Origin: HGM04593 sp045636125
GTDB lineage: Bacteria > Bacteroidota > Bacteroidia > Bacteroidales > Bacteroidaceae
Length of the DNA: 31,898 bases
Direction of reading: 5' to 3'
Assembly (NCBI GenBank): GCA_045636125.1
Contig: JAZTWX010000040.1
Location: 1-31,898, forward strand
Of this stretch, positions 31,832 to 31,898 are shown piece after piece (the stretch's first letter is position 1; each line of letters opens with the position of its first letter). Under the pieces are notes generated by a model that made no database searches, was not told where the DNA came from, and saw nothing but the letters and a program-made list of their open reading frames with translations. A program made the position numbers and the translations under genes.

Positions 31832-31897
31832 CCTTGCCAAGGTTGGAAACCTCTTCTTTTGCGGCAAGGTGTGCTCTACCAACTGAGCTATTTCCGC
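31832..31897 (-). pseudogene. Broken tRNA-Gly: 5' half plus an inverted anticodon-arm fragment
   Basis: Read on the minus strand from 31897, the first 27 bases are identical to tRNA-Gly(GCC). The match continues through the anticodon with one A missing (31863-31897), then stops. No T-arm or acceptor 3' strand follows. About 16 bases further, 15 bases of the anticodon arm (31832-31846) reappear in the opposite orientation. The remnant cannot fold as a tRNA. Confidence 0.75.
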
Positions 31898-31898
31898 A

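Overview
This window looks like chromosomal DNA from a member of the Bacteroidales (phylum Bacteroidota). The pointers are promoters of the Bacteroidota type (a TAnnTTTG box at about -7, several with a TTTG box 19-20 bases upstream), a long SecA of 1104 residues, an RND efflux operon led by a TetR regulator, an Lnb-type lipoprotein N-acyltransferase, and the gene order coaX - outer-membrane protein - TPR protein - lptC - CNNM/CorC protein - PpiD-like foldase. I cannot fix the genus.

Layout. 1-3250 (minus strand): a three-gene cassette, transcribed MORN-repeat protein, then Sel1/TPR protein, then a DUF1963 (YwqG-like) protein that runs off the window; it has its own consensus promoter. 3251-3591: divergent intergenic region with CTCGC-rich repeats. 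3592-7352: secA and a small acidic protein, closed by a strong terminator. 7576-14169: tetR, tolC-like, HlyD-like, AcrB-like and a PII/CutA-like small protein, forming one efflux unit. 14170-15213: a terminator, a repeat-like stretch and a secreted protein with a C-terminal sorting-type tail. 15453-18151: an Lnb-like lipoprotein N-acyltransferase overlapping a PafA-like protein that has lost nearly all its catalytic residues. 18152-18462: a duplicated promoter/hairpin repeat. 18463-23710: an envelope operon (coaX, outer-membrane barrel, TPR protein, lptC, CNNM/CorC). 23822-25951: PpiD-like foldase with its own promoter and terminator. 26025-29133: rhodanese lipoprotein (plus), then on the minus strand a metallophosphoesterase, a leucine-rich-repeat protein and a CatA-like acetyltransferase. 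29179-31381: an AT-rich putative type II restriction-modification pair. 31466-31897: a minus-strand tRNA cluster (Leu-GAG, Leu-CAG, Gly-GCC) plus a broken tRNA-Gly half.

How the genes fit together. The dominant theme is the cell envelope: secretion (SecA), periplasmic folding (PpiD-like), LPS transport (LptC), lipoprotein maturation (Lnb), outer-membrane proteins and drug efflux. The two ends are accessory: a possible immunity or defence cassette on the left, and a laterally acquired restriction-modification pair beside tRNA genes on the right.

The most interesting signals are the pseudo-phosphatase translationally linked to lnb, the CTCGC/TATCTTTG repeat element shared by the secA and coaX upstream regions, and the rearranged tRNA-Gly remnant at the right end. 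All alignments to known families were made by eye from memory, without searches.
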